From Rahnella variigena (lineage in GTDB: Bacteria > Pseudomonadota > Gammaproteobacteria > Enterobacterales > Enterobacteriaceae), in NCBI RefSeq assembly GCF_003610915.1, contig NZ_NSDJ01000002.1, forward strand, positions 310,001 to 374,000: a stretch of 64,000 bases of DNA, in the 5' to 3' direction. The notes beneath the pieces are model-generated. The model was not told the origin of the DNA. It was given only the letters and a program-made list of their open reading frames with translations, and did no database searches. Positions 32,452 to 41,880 of the stretch are shown piece by piece. How positions within the stretch are numbered: position 1 is the stretch's first letter; each line of letters starts with the position of its first letter. The position numbers and the translations under genes are program-made.

Positions 32452-33154
32452 CCAGTGGGTCATTTATCGGTTTTATCAGCTCAGGCCCGTTGTTCCGAAT
32501 GCTGCCGACCTTTTGCATAACTGGATGCCAGGTGAATTTTGACGACGGCACGGACTCCTTCTCGGCTATTTCCAATGCGCGTTCTGGAAGAGTGTCACCA
32601 TCCAGCCACTCCAGCGCCTGTGTGCGGTCAAGAACGAGCGGGCGTCTGTCATGGATATCGAGCAGTCCCTCATCACTAGCAGCGGTCACGATTACAAAGC
32701 CATCATCCTCCGGCGTTTCGGCTGCGTCAGGGTGATACTGGCTTATGGCCGCAAAGAACAGCGGGACATGTGATTTATGGTAGATGAAGTACGGCTGTTT
32801 GATCTTAGCGTTAGATTGGTCTTTCTTCCATTCGTACCAGCCATCCGCCATTACTAATGCACGCCCATGCTCGAATAGCGGTTTAAACATCCTGCTCGTT
32901 GCCACCGTTTCAACACGCGCATTGATCATCGGTGGCCGCTTTGATTCTTTCGCCCAGCCAGGTTGATATCCCCAGTTAACAGGATCGAGAAACATTTTAT
33001 CGTCGCGCTGATTGAGCAAAAGGACGCGTGAACCGGGTGCGACGTTGTAACGGTCGAGCGGTATATCATCGATGCTGCTGGCGAACTCTTTATCAGGCGA
33101 GAGAACTTCAATGTAATGAGATCGGGGTTCGTACTGAGTGAAGCGTCCGCACAT
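32423..33154 (-). CDS. yedK: SRAP-domain DNA-protein crosslink factor YedK
   Basis: 243 aa, HMCES/YedK family. Catalytic residues visible: Cys2 (MCGRF, exposed after Met removal), N78 (INAR), E108 (GWYEW) and H168 (DIHDRRP). YedK bonds to abasic sites in single-stranded DNA through Cys2 and shields them. The usual HNRMP motif reads HDRRP, a mild change. Convergent with umuC with a 29-base overlap. The link with umuDC makes a damage-tolerance cassette. No LexA box is seen at its own start. Confidence 0.93.
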   Translation of the reverse strand: MCGRFTQYEPRSHYIEVLSPDKEFASSIDDIPLDRYNVAPGSRVLLLNQRDDKMFLDPVNWGYQPGWAKESKRPPMINARVETVATSRMFKPLFEHGRALVMADGWYEWKKDQSNAKIKQPYFIYHKSHVPLFFAAISQYHPDAAETPEDDGFVIVTAASDEGLLDIHDRRPLVLDRTQALEWLDGDTLPERALEIAEKESVPSSKFTWHPVMQKVGSIRNNGPELIKPINDPLVRLSRASNH

Positions 33155-33530
33155 ATAAAATCCTCCATTGGTGGATCATAAGTATAGACCTTGAAGATAA
33201 CTTGATGGGGTAGTCAGTCCTTCTGCACAACTAATTATATTATTCGTAAATTCATGCAGTTATAAACACCACCTTTCACAAGTTAAAAATTGCAGAAACA
33301 GATGTATTTGCTTTGCTAATCAGAAAGTTAAAATATTTCTTCGCGCTGCTGCTGCGTCATATGGAATGCGCGGAAAAGAGAGATAGAGGGAAAAACCTTC
33401 CCCAAAACGAAATGTAAGTGGTTGATCTAAATAGCATGAGATATACACTGCGTGCGACTGAAAAAGCGCAAGAAAAACACACTTAACACACTGTTTTTTA
33501 TAAACAAAGTAAATATTTTAAGCATGTACT
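33155..33530. other. AT-rich space and probable right attachment junction
   Basis: Between yedK (33154) and the MFS remnant there is no gene; AT-rich, with one small hairpin (GGGAA / TTCCC near 33383). The similarity of the MFS gene to its family ends after residues SRLRYEY, at about 33526. The sequence from there to yedK should be incoming DNA. The core repeat cannot be named because the left junction is outside the window. Confidence 0.5.
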
Positions 33531-34116
33531 CGTAACGTAAACGGCTGACCATCACAATCGATAACAGATAAAGACAGGCGCACACCGAGTAAGCGACGCC
33601 GGCTCCGGCGACATACATAAAACCGCCGAGCGCCGGGCCGACCATAGACGCCGCCTGACCTGAAACACTGTTAGCGGCCATCGCCCGCGCCAGTAAATGC
33701 GGCGGCACCAGTGCCGGAAGCATCGACTGTAAAGACGGCGCTTCCATGGCTTTGGCGGTCGAAATGATAAAAATCAGGCCGAGGATAATGACTTCGTTGA
33801 CGTGATGCGTCAGTGACAAATACGCCAGGGCGGCAATCGCCACCCATTCTGCGATTTGTCCGAGCAAGACCACGCGGCGGCGGTCAAACTGATCCGCCAC
33901 GTGTCCGGCGACCAGCGCCAGCGCGACAGAGGGGAAAAACTGCACCAGCCCGATCAGCCCCAGATCAAACGCCCTTCCGGTAATCGAGTAGATTTGCCAG
34001 CTCACCACAATGGAAAGCATCTGGAAACCAAAACTGGAGGCCGCACGGGCTATCCAGAACGCCACAAACGAGCGGTGCTGTAACAGTGAATCCGGATTAC
34101 CGGAAGAAGATGACAT
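33427..34116 (-). pseudogene. MFS exporter gene truncated at 3' end
   Basis: EntS-like MFS_3 transporter of which about 197 of some 400 residues remain. It starts at ATG 34116 (complement; AGGGA six bases upstream) with SFVAFWIARAASSFGFQMLSIVVSWQIYSITG, the MFS signature GHVADQFDRRRVVLLGQ and five to six membrane helices. After SRLRYEY (near 33526) the reading frame runs into unrelated sequence (MLKIFTLFIKN...) and stops. The missing second half suggests integration of the prophage within the gene; the other half should lie beyond its left end. Unlikely to be functional. Confidence 0.8.
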
Positions 34117-34255
34117 GACAAATCCCTGAAAAATGAAAGATGCCGTGTCTGCTGGTCGCATGCGACAAGTTAGCCCGGCAATTATTGTGGATACAAATAA
34201 TTAACAAACAATCTTACCGGCCGTTTTACCATAAAAAATTCAACAAATCTTCCTA

Positions 34256-35179
34256 TCACATTGTGAAGAAAGTGTGCAGTTCGTGTGCAAGTGCCTCTGG
34301 TTGCTCCTCGGGAATAAAATGCCCGCTGTTGGCGATAATAATTCCGGTGACGTTTTCTGCGAAATCTCGCAACGGTACGGCCATATCCGGGATAGAACCC
34401 TGATCGGCACTCACCGCCAGCAGCGGCATCTGCAATTTTCCCTGACGGTTAAGCTCACGGTTCTGCTCAGCAGAAACTGTGACCGAACGGTAATACGCCA
34501 GCCCGGCGCGCAACCCGCCGCTTTTGAGGAGAACGCGCAAATATTCGCTGATATCTTCGTCCGTAAAGGCATCAGGCGCTGCCGTTTTTCTGCGTAAAAA
34601 CCAGTCCAGATAGATCCGTTCATTTCCGGTAATCAATGCTTCAGGTAAATCGGGAAGGGTATGAAACGCAAAGTGCCAGGTTTTCCATGATTTATCCGGC
34701 GTGACCGGCAGCGCATCCGGTAAGGTAATTCCGGGGATCCCGGCATCGAGCAGCGCCAGCCGTTTCACTTCATTCGGGTAGAGCGCGGCATACGGATAAG
34801 CCACCCAGGCTCCGACATCGTGGGCAACCAGAAAATAGCGTGTATGTCCAAGAGACTGCATCAGCCCGTGGGTTTTCTGCGCCAGACTCTGTGTGTCGTA
34901 GCCGGTTTCTGGCCGGTCGGAATCGCCCTGACCCGGCAGATCAGGGGCTACCAGCCAGAAAGTATCCTTCAGATCCTGCATAACGTGACGCCATGCAAAC
35001 CAGCTCTGCGGGAAACCGGCCAGCAGCAGTAAAACCTCGCCGTCAGGATTTCCGCCACAAACGTAATGCATTCGCACGCCGTCCACTGTGGCGTAATGGT
35101 GATGAAATCCTTTCAGTGTTGGATCGGGTGTACCGAAAGGCGCCGTGGCAACGGAAGTGGAAGGCATAATCTGAGTCAT
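34256..35179 (-). CDS. Alpha/beta hydrolase, epoxide-hydrolase-like
   Basis: 307 aa. Alpha/beta hydrolase with an Asp nucleophile: VAHDVGAW, D121; this favours epoxide hydrolase or dehalogenase over esterase. The oxyanion motif is AGFPQSW (54-60, usually HGFP). The catalytic His is H287 (NSGHFIPEEQPE), and the cap domain holds the expected Tyr (YLDWF, LAYYRSV). No signal peptide, so cytoplasmic. AGGAG before ATG 35179. A TetR operator lies between this gene and the upstream tetR gene on the same strand, so it is probably the main target. The substrate is unknown. Confidence 0.85.
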   Translation of the reverse strand: MTQIMPSTSVATAPFGTPDPTLKGFHHHYATVDGVRMHYVCGGNPDGEVLLLLAGFPQSWFAWRHVMQDLKDTFWLVAPDLPGQGDSDRPETGYDTQSLAQKTHGLMQSLGHTRYFLVAHDVGAWVAYPYAALYPNEVKRLALLDAGIPGITLPDALPVTPDKSWKTWHFAFHTLPDLPEALITGNERIYLDWFLRRKTAAPDAFTDEDISEYLRVLLKSGGLRAGLAYYRSVTVSAEQNRELNRQGKLQMPLLAVSADQGSIPDMAVPLRDFAENVTGIIIANSGHFIPEEQPEALAHELHTFFTM

Positions 35180-35202
35180 GATATTTCTCCTGTTAAAGTT
35201 TA

Positions 35203-35224
35203 TTAGGAAATGTTTATTTCCTAA
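35203..35224. promoter_or_regulatory. TetR operator 1
   Basis: Palindrome with arms TTAGGAAAT and ATTTCCTAA, 22 bp, 24 bp before the hydrolase start. Nearly the same sequence occurs at 35856-35877. Confidence 0.8.
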
Positions 35225-35238
35225 ATGACAAAAAATTT

Positions 35239-35841
35239 TTAATCGAGGATTTTTAGCGCCAGTTCCAGCGTGGAGTCAGCGTCCGGATTGTTTTCAACTT
35301 TGCCGGCAACACGCATTCCCAGCACGATATAAAGCATCAGGGTTGATGCGGCTTGTGCATCAATGGCCGTTGAGACTGAACCGTCACGTTGCCCCAGTTC
35401 GATCAGCGAAATCAGGAACGCTTTATTGCGGGTAATCGCCTGGCGAACCAGCCCGGCAACTTCATCATCGAAAGTCAGCAACTCAACAGTGCCGGCGACA
35501 ACCAGACAACCGCGACGGCCTTCAATTTCATGGGAGGATTTGAGATAAAAGCGCAGCACCTGGGCAATACGTTCGCGCCCGGTCGTGACGCTCTCAATCT
35601 GCTGGCGCAGCTGAGCATTGCGCAGAGAGGTATAGCGCTCAAAAACGTTGAGAAACAGAGTACGTTTATCAGTGAAAGCCTTGTAGATGCTGCCCGCCGT
35701 CAGGTTCATCGCCCGACTCAGGTCGCTGACTGATGCGGCATGAAAGCCTTTCTCACGAAATACCGTCATGGCGTTATCCAGCGCCAGACCGGTGTCGAAC
35801 TCACGCGGGCGTCCGCGTTCTCTGGAAGGGGAAGGTTGCAT
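35239..35841 (-). CDS. TetR/AcrR-family regulator
   Basis: 200 aa from ATG 35841, preferred over ATG 35856 because GGTGG lies before it and because 35856 overlaps the operator. N-terminal HTH: GLALDNAMTVFREKGFHAASVSDLSRAMNLTAGSIYKAFTDKRTLF (about 20-65). The C-terminal ligand domain is like TetR_C_16/AcrR types (ALKILD end). Two 22-bp palindromes flank the gene: one over its own start, one before the hydrolase gene. This is a clear sign of autoregulation and control of the neighbour. The inducer is unknown, perhaps an electrophile that the hydrolase removes. Confidence 0.88.
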   Translation of the reverse strand: MQPSPSRERGRPREFDTGLALDNAMTVFREKGFHAASVSDLSRAMNLTAGSIYKAFTDKRTLFLNVFERYTSLRNAQLRQQIESVTTGRERIAQVLRFYLKSSHEIEGRRGCLVVAGTVELLTFDDEVAGLVRQAITRNKAFLISLIELGQRDGSVSTAIDAQAASTLMLYIVLGMRVAGKVENNPDADSTLELALKILD

Positions 35842-35855
35842 TGGAATCGCCACCA

Positions 35856-35877
35856 TTAGGAAACGTTAATTTCCTAA
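35856..35877. promoter_or_regulatory. TetR operator 2 (autoregulatory)
   Basis: Palindrome with arms TTAGGAAA and TTTCCTAA around CGTTAA, 20 of 22 positions identical to operator 1. It lies 15 bases upstream of the chosen tetR start. Confidence 0.82.
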
Positions 35878-35975
35878 TGGTGGCACTGCGTCGAGGAACC
35901 GGCAAGCTATTTTTCTAAAGCTGGCAGAATTGACGCAAAACGGGTGTTTATTTGTGACTGTTTGCCAGCAAAAAG

Positions 35976-36653
35976 TTACCAGCGTAACTTACGACCAGAA
36001 TATTCCACGAAATGATGGCCGCCCTTACCGGATAAGGCTTCAAACTGTTCGACAATACCGGTGCTACTTTCTTCAATCGTCAGGGTGGCATTTTCACCGC
36101 CCATATCAGTTTGTACCCAGCCCGGATGGACGGAAAGCAGCGTCACTTCCTGTTTTTCTGTCTGTTCCTGCAAACCACGGGTCAGCATATTCAGCGCGGC
36201 TTTGCTGGCAGAATAAAGCGGATAGGTTGCCACTTCGTTCTCGTTGAGACTGGAAAGCTCAGACGTCATCAGCGCCAGCACGCCAGTGCGGTGGTTTAGC
36301 AGCGGCAGCAATTCGGCAGCGCAGCGGACAGGGGAGATGGCGTTGGTCAAAAACAGCTGAAGAATTTCGTCATCGCTGGCCTGATGAATATCCTGATGAT
36401 CCGGACCGAACACGCCTGCATTCACAAAAATCAGATCAAAATGGCTGGCGGAAAGCGCGTCTTTTACCGCCTCCCTCGCTTCGGATTTATTGATGTCCAG
36501 TTTTACCCATTCAACCGACGCGGGGCTTTTATCAGGTACGGCCTCACGCGTGGTAGCAGTCACCTGCCAGCCGCGCTTTGTGAGTACGTCCACCACACCT
36601 AAACCGATACCGCGCGATGCGCCGATGATCAATGCTTTCTTAGAGTCAGTCAT
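35976..36653 (-). CDS. Short-chain dehydrogenase
   Basis: 225 aa from ATG 36653 (AAGGA six bases upstream; ATG 36659 touches that site). Rossmann motif LIIGASRGIGLG near the N-terminus, VNAGVFGP in place of NNAG, the catalytic YSASK (Y and K) and a Ser in MTSELSSL. Similar to C-factor-like / CsgA-type SDRs. No cofactor specificity can be stated. It is monocistronic; its upstream region (36654-36903) holds no gene. Confidence 0.88.
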   Translation of the reverse strand: MTDSKKALIIGASRGIGLGVVDVLTKRGWQVTATTREAVPDKSPASVEWVKLDINKSEAREAVKDALSASHFDLIFVNAGVFGPDHQDIHQASDDEILQLFLTNAISPVRCAAELLPLLNHRTGVLALMTSELSSLNENEVATYPLYSASKAALNMLTRGLQEQTEKQEVTLLSVHPGWVQTDMGGENATLTIEESSTGIVEQFEALSGKGGHHFVEYSGRKLRW

Positions 36654-36903
36654 ATTCATCCTTATTTAATCAATACGTTAACATCAGTTTATTGTTTTCA
36701 TTAAATCCGTAAATCTGCTTCGTATTAATTGCAGTATGAGCCTGTAAAGTTTGGGCAACAATGGGCTGGAGTCTGATTTTCCTTGTCGGCAGAGCGCCTG
36801 ATGATGGACTTTGGTTTTATGGCTAGCGCTAGTGAATGAGGCGGTAAGTCTTTATTATAGGAGCGGATGAAGTATTCATGTTGTTTCCAACAGACAGGCA
36901 AAG

Positions 36904-37689
36904 GTGAATAAAAGCATGATCGCCATAAAATGGTTTAGCCTCGTATTTGTCCTCGTTTTACTGCTGTCTTTTGGATACAGCTATGCAAAAGCCTCGCAAA
37001 CCCGTGAAGAACCCGCAGGGCAGAGCTGGTCTACGGCGCGGCGGGATTCCGCCGGAATTGCGCCGGATCCGGCCAAACTCAAAAGTACCGCCATTGTGCA
37101 GATTTATGCTGCACCGACCTATGGCTGGCGCGGACTGGTTGCTGTGCATCCGTGGATCATATTCAAGCGGGAAGGGGAAACACAGTTTACCCGTTATGAC
37201 GTCATCAGCTGGGGCAGTACCAATGTGGTTCGCCGTAATTACGCTATTCCGGATGGCTACTGGTTTGGTTCGCAGCCACGTTTGCTGGTGGATCACCGTG
37301 GCGCGCAGGCGCAATTGATGATCCCAAAAATTGAAGCCGCCATTAAAAGTTACCCGTATCCGCACACTTATCACGCCTGGCCGGGACCAAACAGCAACAC
37401 GTTTATGGCGCATATTGGCCGTGAAGTGCCGGAACTTGAACTGGATATGCCGTCTAACGCCATCGGTAAGGATTATCGCGGAATCACTAATCCGATTGGG
37501 TTGCCGCCTTCCGGGCGTGGTGTTCAGGTATCGTTGCTTGGGCTTCTGGGCGTTACGCTGGGCGTGGAAGAAGGTCTGGAAGTTAACGTGCTGGGGCTGA
37601 ACCTGGGTGTCGATGTCAAAAACCCGGCGTTGCGTTTGCCGTTTGTCGGGCGCGTAGGATTTGATAATCCGGGAAAAGCAGAGCTTTAA
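36904..37689 (+). CDS. DUF3750 protein, membrane-anchored
   Basis: 261 aa from GTG 36904; ATG 36916 is a possible start. N-terminal membrane anchor or signal (IKWFSLVFVLVLLLSFGYSYAKA), then a periplasmic domain of the DUF3750 family: VQIYAAPTYGWRGLVAVHPWIIFKREG, YDVISWGSTNVVRR, DYRGITNPIGLPPSGRGVQVS. The motif HPW with YHAWPGPNSNTF (His/Asn) looks like an active site, and the family has been linked by some to lipid or peptidoglycan handling, without proof. Ends before a bidirectional terminator. Confidence 0.8.
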   Translation: MNKSMIAIKWFSLVFVLVLLLSFGYSYAKASQTREEPAGQSWSTARRDSAGIAPDPAKLKSTAIVQIYAAPTYGWRGLVAVHPWIIFKREGETQFTRYDVISWGSTNVVRRNYAIPDGYWFGSQPRLLVDHRGAQAQLMIPKIEAAIKSYPYPHTYHAWPGPNSNTFMAHIGREVPELELDMPSNAIGKDYRGITNPIGLPPSGRGVQVSLLGLLGVTLGVEEGLEVNVLGLNLGVDVKNPALRLPFVGRVGFDNPGKAEL

Positions 37690-37716
37690 TCAAGACTTAA
37701 CCGGCATTTCAACAAA

Positions 37717-37747
37717 AAAGGCCCGCCATTTCTGGCAGGCCTTTTGT
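37717..37747. terminator. Bidirectional terminator
   Basis: AAAGGCC ... GGCCTTT stem (37717-37744) with inner GCCA / TGGC, A-run on the left and T-run on the right. It serves the DUF3750 gene and the convergent fumarase gene. Confidence 0.85.
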
Positions 37748-37761
37748 CTTTCAGGAGGCGC

Positions 37762-39408
37762 TTACTTCACGCACTTCGCGCAGGTGCTTGCGTGGATTTG
37801 CTGGAAGAAATCGTTGCCTTTGTCATCCACCAGAATGAACGCCGGGAAGTCTTCGACTTCGATTTTCCAGATGGCTTCCATACCCAGTTCAGGATATTCC
37901 ACACATTCCAGGCTCTTGATACTTTGCTGAGCCAGAACTGCTGCCGGTCCGCCGATGCTGCCGAGATAGAAACCGCCGTGTTTATGGCACGCGTCGGTCA
38001 CCTGCTGGCTACGGTTACCTTTTGCCAGCATGATCATGCTGCCGCCGTTGGATTGCAGAAGATCCACGTAGGAATCCATGCGGCCAGCGGTGGTCGGGCC
38101 GAGAGAGCCGGAAGCGTAACCTTCAGGGGTTTTCGCCGGGCCTGCGTAGTAAATCGGATGATCTTTAATGTACTGCGGCAAACCTTCGCCGTTATCCAGG
38201 CGCTCTTTCAGTTTGGCGTGCGCAATATCACGACCAACGATAATCGTACCGCTCAGGGAAAGGCGGGTTGATACCGGATATTCAGAAAGCTGCGCGAGGA
38301 TTTCTTTCATCGGACGGTTCAGGTCAACCTTCACCACACCGGCTTCGCCTTGCTGACGCAACGCTTCTGGAATGTACTTGCCCGGATTTTCTTCCAGTTT
38401 TTCGATCCAGATACCGTCGCGGTTGATTTTGGCTTTGATGTTACGGTCTGCTGAGCAGGAGACGCCCATACCGACCGGACATGACGCGCCGTGACGTGGC
38501 AGACGTACTACGCGGATATCGTGGGCAAAGTATTTGCCGCCGAACTGTGCGCCCAGGCCAAGATTGTTGGCTTCAGCCAGCAGTTCCTGTTCCAGATTGA
38601 CGTCGCGGAATGCCTGGCCGTGTTCGTTACCTTCAGTTGGCAGACCGTCGTAGTAATGGGTAGACGCCAGTTTCACCGTTTTCAGCGTCGCTTCAGCTGA
38701 AGTTCCGCCAATCACGAAAGCGATATGGTACGGCGGACACGCTGCTGTACCCAGCGTGCGCATTTTCTCAACCAGATAATCTTTCAGCTTAGCTGGCGTG
38801 ATCAGCGCTTTGGTTTCCTGATACAGATAGGTCTTGTTCGCTGAACCACCGCCTTTGGCGATGCACAGGAATTTGTACTCGTCGCCATCGACACTGTAGA
38901 GATCGATTTGCGCAGGCAAATTGGTGCCGGTGTTCACTTCTTTGTACATATCCAGCGCAGCGTTTTGGGAATAGCGCAGGTTATCTTCAATGAACGTGTT
39001 GTACACGCCCTGAGACAGGCTGGCTTCGTCGCCGCCACCGGTCCAGACGCGCTGGCCTTTTTTACCCATGATGATGGCGGTACCGGTGTCCTGACAGGTT
39101 GGCAGGATACCTTTGGCCGCGATTTCAGAGTTACGCAGGAATTGCAGCGCGACATATTTGTCGTTTTCGCTTGATTCCGGGTCATGAAGAATAGAGGCCA
39201 CTTGTTGCTGATGCGCAGGGCGCAGCATGAAAGAGGCATCGTGGAACGCCTGCTGGGCCAAAAGGGTCAGCGCCTGCGGTTCCACTTTTAACACTTCTTC
39301 ACCATCGAAGGTGCTGACAGATACGTGATCTTTGGTCAGCAGGTAGTATTCGGTGTCATCTTTAGAAACGGGGAAGGGATTTTGATAATAGAACGGTTTG
39401 TTCGACAT
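37762..39408 (-). CDS. fumA: Class I fumarase (FumA/FumB type)
   Basis: 548 aa, exactly the length of E. coli FumA and FumB. It converts malate and fumarate using a [4Fe-4S] cluster; C105 (LPTCQDTG) and the other two ligands ([10 protein letters not shown] and [12 protein letters not shown]) are present. The C-terminal beta domain starts near [21 protein letters not shown]. Located after the DASS transporter in a leftward unit under an FNR site, so its use is more like FumB (anaerobic malate to fumarate) than FumA. It feeds fumarate to the divergent fumarate reductase. The symbol is by family; A and B cannot be told apart from sequence. Confidence 0.95.
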   Translation of the reverse strand: MSNKPFYYQNPFPVSKDDTEYYLLTKDHVSVSTFDGEEVLKVEPQALTLLAQQAFHDASFMLRPAHQQQVASILHDPESSENDKYVALQFLRNSEIAAKGILPTCQDTGTAIIMGKKGQRVWTGGGDEASLSQGVYNTFIEDNLRYSQNAALDMYKEVNTGTNLPAQIDLYSVDGDEYKFLCIAKGGGSANKTYLYQETKALITPAKLKDYLVEKMRTLGTAACPPYHIAFVIGGTSAEATLKTVKLASTHYYDGLPTEGNEHGQAFRDVNLEQELLAEANNLGLGAQFGGKYFAHDIRVVRLPRHGASCPVGMGVSCSADRNIKAKINRDGIWIEKLEENPGKYIPEALRQQGEAGVVKVDLNRPMKEILAQLSEYPVSTRLSLSGTIIVGRDIAHAKLKERLDNGEGLPQYIKDHPIYYAGPAKTPEGYASGSLGPTTAGRMDSYVDLLQSNGGSMIMLAKGNRSQQVTDACHKHGGFYLGSIGGPAAVLAQQSIKSLECVEYPELGMEAIWKIEVEDFPAFILVDDKGNDFFQQIHASTCAKCVK

Positions 39409-39598
39409 TGTTTTCTCACTTTTTCCGTTTTTGCCGCCACGGATGGGACTGTTGACTCGGTATAGCAGAGGTATTCGGGGCGACGTTTATATTCGTTCTG
39501 TATGTTGCCAGCCAAGTACACAGGCTGGCAACGGGGTTTATATGTTTTCTTTCAGTAAATGCTCTGTTAATGCTTTGTGGGTGATTTTATCGCCACAA

Positions 39599-41110
39599 TC
39601 AGAACATCATCACCATCCACGGATAACCGATTACCAGTAAAGCAATCAGGAAGATGGCACCAAAGATCGTCCCGAGACGCCAGTAATCTTTGGTTGGCAG
39701 ATAACCGCTGCCGTAATAAATCGGGCTTGGACCGGTACCGTAAGGTGTGATGATCCCCATAACACCCAGAGACGTCACCATCAGCAGACAGAATACCTGC
39801 ATATTAATACCCGGAATGGCGGCACCAATAGTCAGCATAGCCGGTAACAGCGCGGTGGTGTGCGCCGTGGTGCTGGCGAACAGGTAATGCAGCAAATAAA
39901 ACGCCAGCAGCAGGGCAATCGTCGCCGCACCCGGGGAGATACCGCCCATCAGCGCTGCGCCTTCTTTACCCAGCCAGGCGATGAAACCGGTGCGGGATAA
40001 GCCGTCGGCCAGTGCCACCAGTGTGGCGAACCAGGCAAAGGTGTTCCAGGCGGGTTTGTTGCTGGTGATGTCGTTCCAGTTCAGCACACCGGTCCACAGC
40101 ATCAGTACCACGACCAGCAGTGCGGCCATTGCCGGTTCAATGAAGCTGGCTGCGAAAATCCACATTGCCAGCGCACAGCACACGAATACCAGCAGCAGGA
40201 TTTCATGACGGGACATTTTGCCCAGTTTCGCCAGTTCAGCGGTCGCCCAGCGAGGTACTTCGTCATTGATTTTCACTTCTGGCGGGTAGAACCAGTACGC
40301 CAGCAGCGGCATGGTCAGCAGAAGCAACAGACCGACCGGCAGGAAGGCGATGAACCAGGTGCCCCAGGAAATGTTGATACCGGTTACGCTGTTCACGATG
40401 CCCAGCGCCAGCAGGTTTGGTGCCAGTGCAGACAGGAACATGGAACTGGTGATACAGGCTGCGGTAATCGCCACCCACATCAGGTAAGAACCAATTTTAC
40501 GTGCGCTCGGGTCATTCGGTTTTGAACCGTACAACGGCGGCAGGTTGGCAATGATCGGGTAGATTGTGCCGCCGCTGCGCGCGGTGTTGGAAGGCGTAAA
40601 CGGTGCCAGTAATAAGTCAGCGAAGGTGATGGCGTAACCGAGCGTCAGGCTGCGGCGGCCGAGATATTTCACCAGGATCAGCGCCAGACGGCGGCCAAAC
40701 TGGGTTTTATCGTAGCCGGCAGCAAACATGAACGCGCCGAAGATTAACCAGACCGTGGAGTTACCAAAACCACTGACGGCCCATTTGAAGGACTGTGCTG
40801 CGGTTTTGAATTTAGGATCCGCCAGCTCAGCCGGGCTGAACAACAACCACTGGCTGAACAGGGCGATGACCACTACACCGGTTAAGCCGATAACGGCACC
40901 CGGCAATGGTTCGAAGATCAGGCCAACAATGACGCCCACGAAGATGGCGAAGAAATGCCATGCATAAGGTTCAAGCCCGGCAGGCACCGGAACCAGCAGC
41001 AACAACACCGACACCAGCACGGGAAGTATCATAAAGATCCAGCGATTTTTTTTGCCGGGTTCGGCTTTTTTCGCTGGCTCTTTCACCGCAGTTTTTGTTA
41101 TTTCGCTCAT
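39599..41110 (-). CDS. DASS-family dicarboxylate transporter
   Basis: 503 aa, 12 or more membrane helices, same family as TtdT, CitT and YflS. N-terminus is short and charged (EPAKKAEPGKKNRW). Substrate-binding signatures are visible: FTPSNTARSGGTIYPI (SNT motif) and STTAHTTALLPAML in the second half, plus the conserved end ITPYGTGPSPIYYGSGY. It should exchange external tartrate, malate or citrate for internal succinate. Start ATG 41110; the FNR box lies about 200 bases upstream. It is 190 bp before fumA on the same strand; the two are probably co-transcribed. The exact substrate is open. Confidence 0.92.
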   Translation of the reverse strand: MSEITKTAVKEPAKKAEPGKKNRWIFMILPVLVSVLLLLVPVPAGLEPYAWHFFAIFVGVIVGLIFEPLPGAVIGLTGVVVIALFSQWLLFSPAELADPKFKTAAQSFKWAVSGFGNSTVWLIFGAFMFAAGYDKTQFGRRLALILVKYLGRRSLTLGYAITFADLLLAPFTPSNTARSGGTIYPIIANLPPLYGSKPNDPSARKIGSYLMWVAITAACITSSMFLSALAPNLLALGIVNSVTGINISWGTWFIAFLPVGLLLLLTMPLLAYWFYPPEVKINDEVPRWATAELAKLGKMSRHEILLLVFVCCALAMWIFAASFIEPAMAALLVVVLMLWTGVLNWNDITSNKPAWNTFAWFATLVALADGLSRTGFIAWLGKEGAALMGGISPGAATIALLLAFYLLHYLFASTTAHTTALLPAMLTIGAAIPGINMQVFCLLMVTSLGVMGIITPYGTGPSPIYYGSGYLPTKDYWRLGTIFGAIFLIALLVIGYPWMVMMF

Positions 41111-41880
41111 AATATTTATCTTAGGTAGTTAGGAATATTGTGATGATGCATAGGTAAGATGTAGTCTGGTTTTTTTAGTTACTTAATATTTTTTTAGTTA
41201 TTAAATGGTGGCATGTTCATTGCCTCATTATTGTTATTTTTGTCTGATAACTCTTATTCCCCGTAAGAGGGAGGAAATGTTTATATAATGCGATTTCCCT
41301 ATTTTTAACTGTTGATCTTGATCAAGAAAATACGGGGCTGAATTGTTTTTTAAATCGAATAAAACAAAAGAACAGGCTTTATCTGATTAATTATGGCGAG
41401 ACAGGAGGGCGACATCGTTTGCGGGCAGTATTCTGGAAGTGTTCGGGGAGTAGATCAGCAAAAATGGAGTAGGGCAAATGAGAGGCATTCACAGTGTTGA
41501 GCTACATCCGCAGGTTGTCTTCAGGCTTTCATGCGCCACTTGTCAGCGGCTGAACTTCATGATCTGCCGGAGGATAAGGGCGGCAGGATGTAATAATATT
41601 CTCATCAGTTAAATACAATTACACCCGTAGTTTACAGGAATGTGATTATTTAATTTGTTAGTTAACATATTTTTAATATAACAGGCATTAAGTTAATAGA
41701 TAAATAGTTAATTAACTAATGTTAGAGGTTTAGAAAGTAAAAATAAAACTATATTAATAAGCATGATTCCGGCTTTGAAATAATACAACGAATAATAAAT
41801 AAACATTTCAACACGCTTCACAAAAATAGCGCGCCGGTGACGAATTCAGATTTAAAACCTTAAAGTTTGGAGTCACTATT
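41111..41880. other. 770-bp divergent regulatory region, no gene
   Basis: AT-rich space between the leftward transporter operon and the rightward reductase operon. Holds a perfect FNR site (41312-41325) and several TTAA-rich palindromes near 41640-41725. A 44-codon ORF at 41478-41612 was not accepted. The reductase ribosome site is GGAG at 41870. Confidence 0.6.
41281..41325 (-). promoter_or_regulatory. FNR box and -10 of the transporter-fumarase operon
   Basis: TTGATCTTGATCAA at 41312-41325 is a perfect FNR consensus (TTGAT-N4-ATCAA). On the - strand an AT-rich -10 (TATATAA, about 41281-41288) is centred about 33 bp away, placing the FNR site near -41.5, the class II activator position. It predicts anaerobic induction. 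Confidence 0.8.

Larger units (their letters stand above)
1..33525. mobile_element. Prophage, late region to probable right junction
   Basis: Gene order is methyltransferase, lysis, HNH, terminases, head, connectors, lambda-like tail, fibre, morons and SOS cassette, all rightward up to umuC. This is the late half of a lambdoid siphophage with HK97-type head and lambda-type tail. The left part (integrase, repressor, replication) is not in the window. The right limit is inferred from the MFS gene at 33427-34116, whose family similarity stops near 33525. That umuDC and yedK are prophage cargo is an inference from this boundary. Confidence 0.85.

Noticed and set aside
41478-41612. 44-codon ORF (MRGIHSVELH...) in the fumarate regulatory region
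   Set aside because: Weak ribosome site, no homology recalled, Arg/Cys-rich composition; it more likely lies in regulatory DNA.
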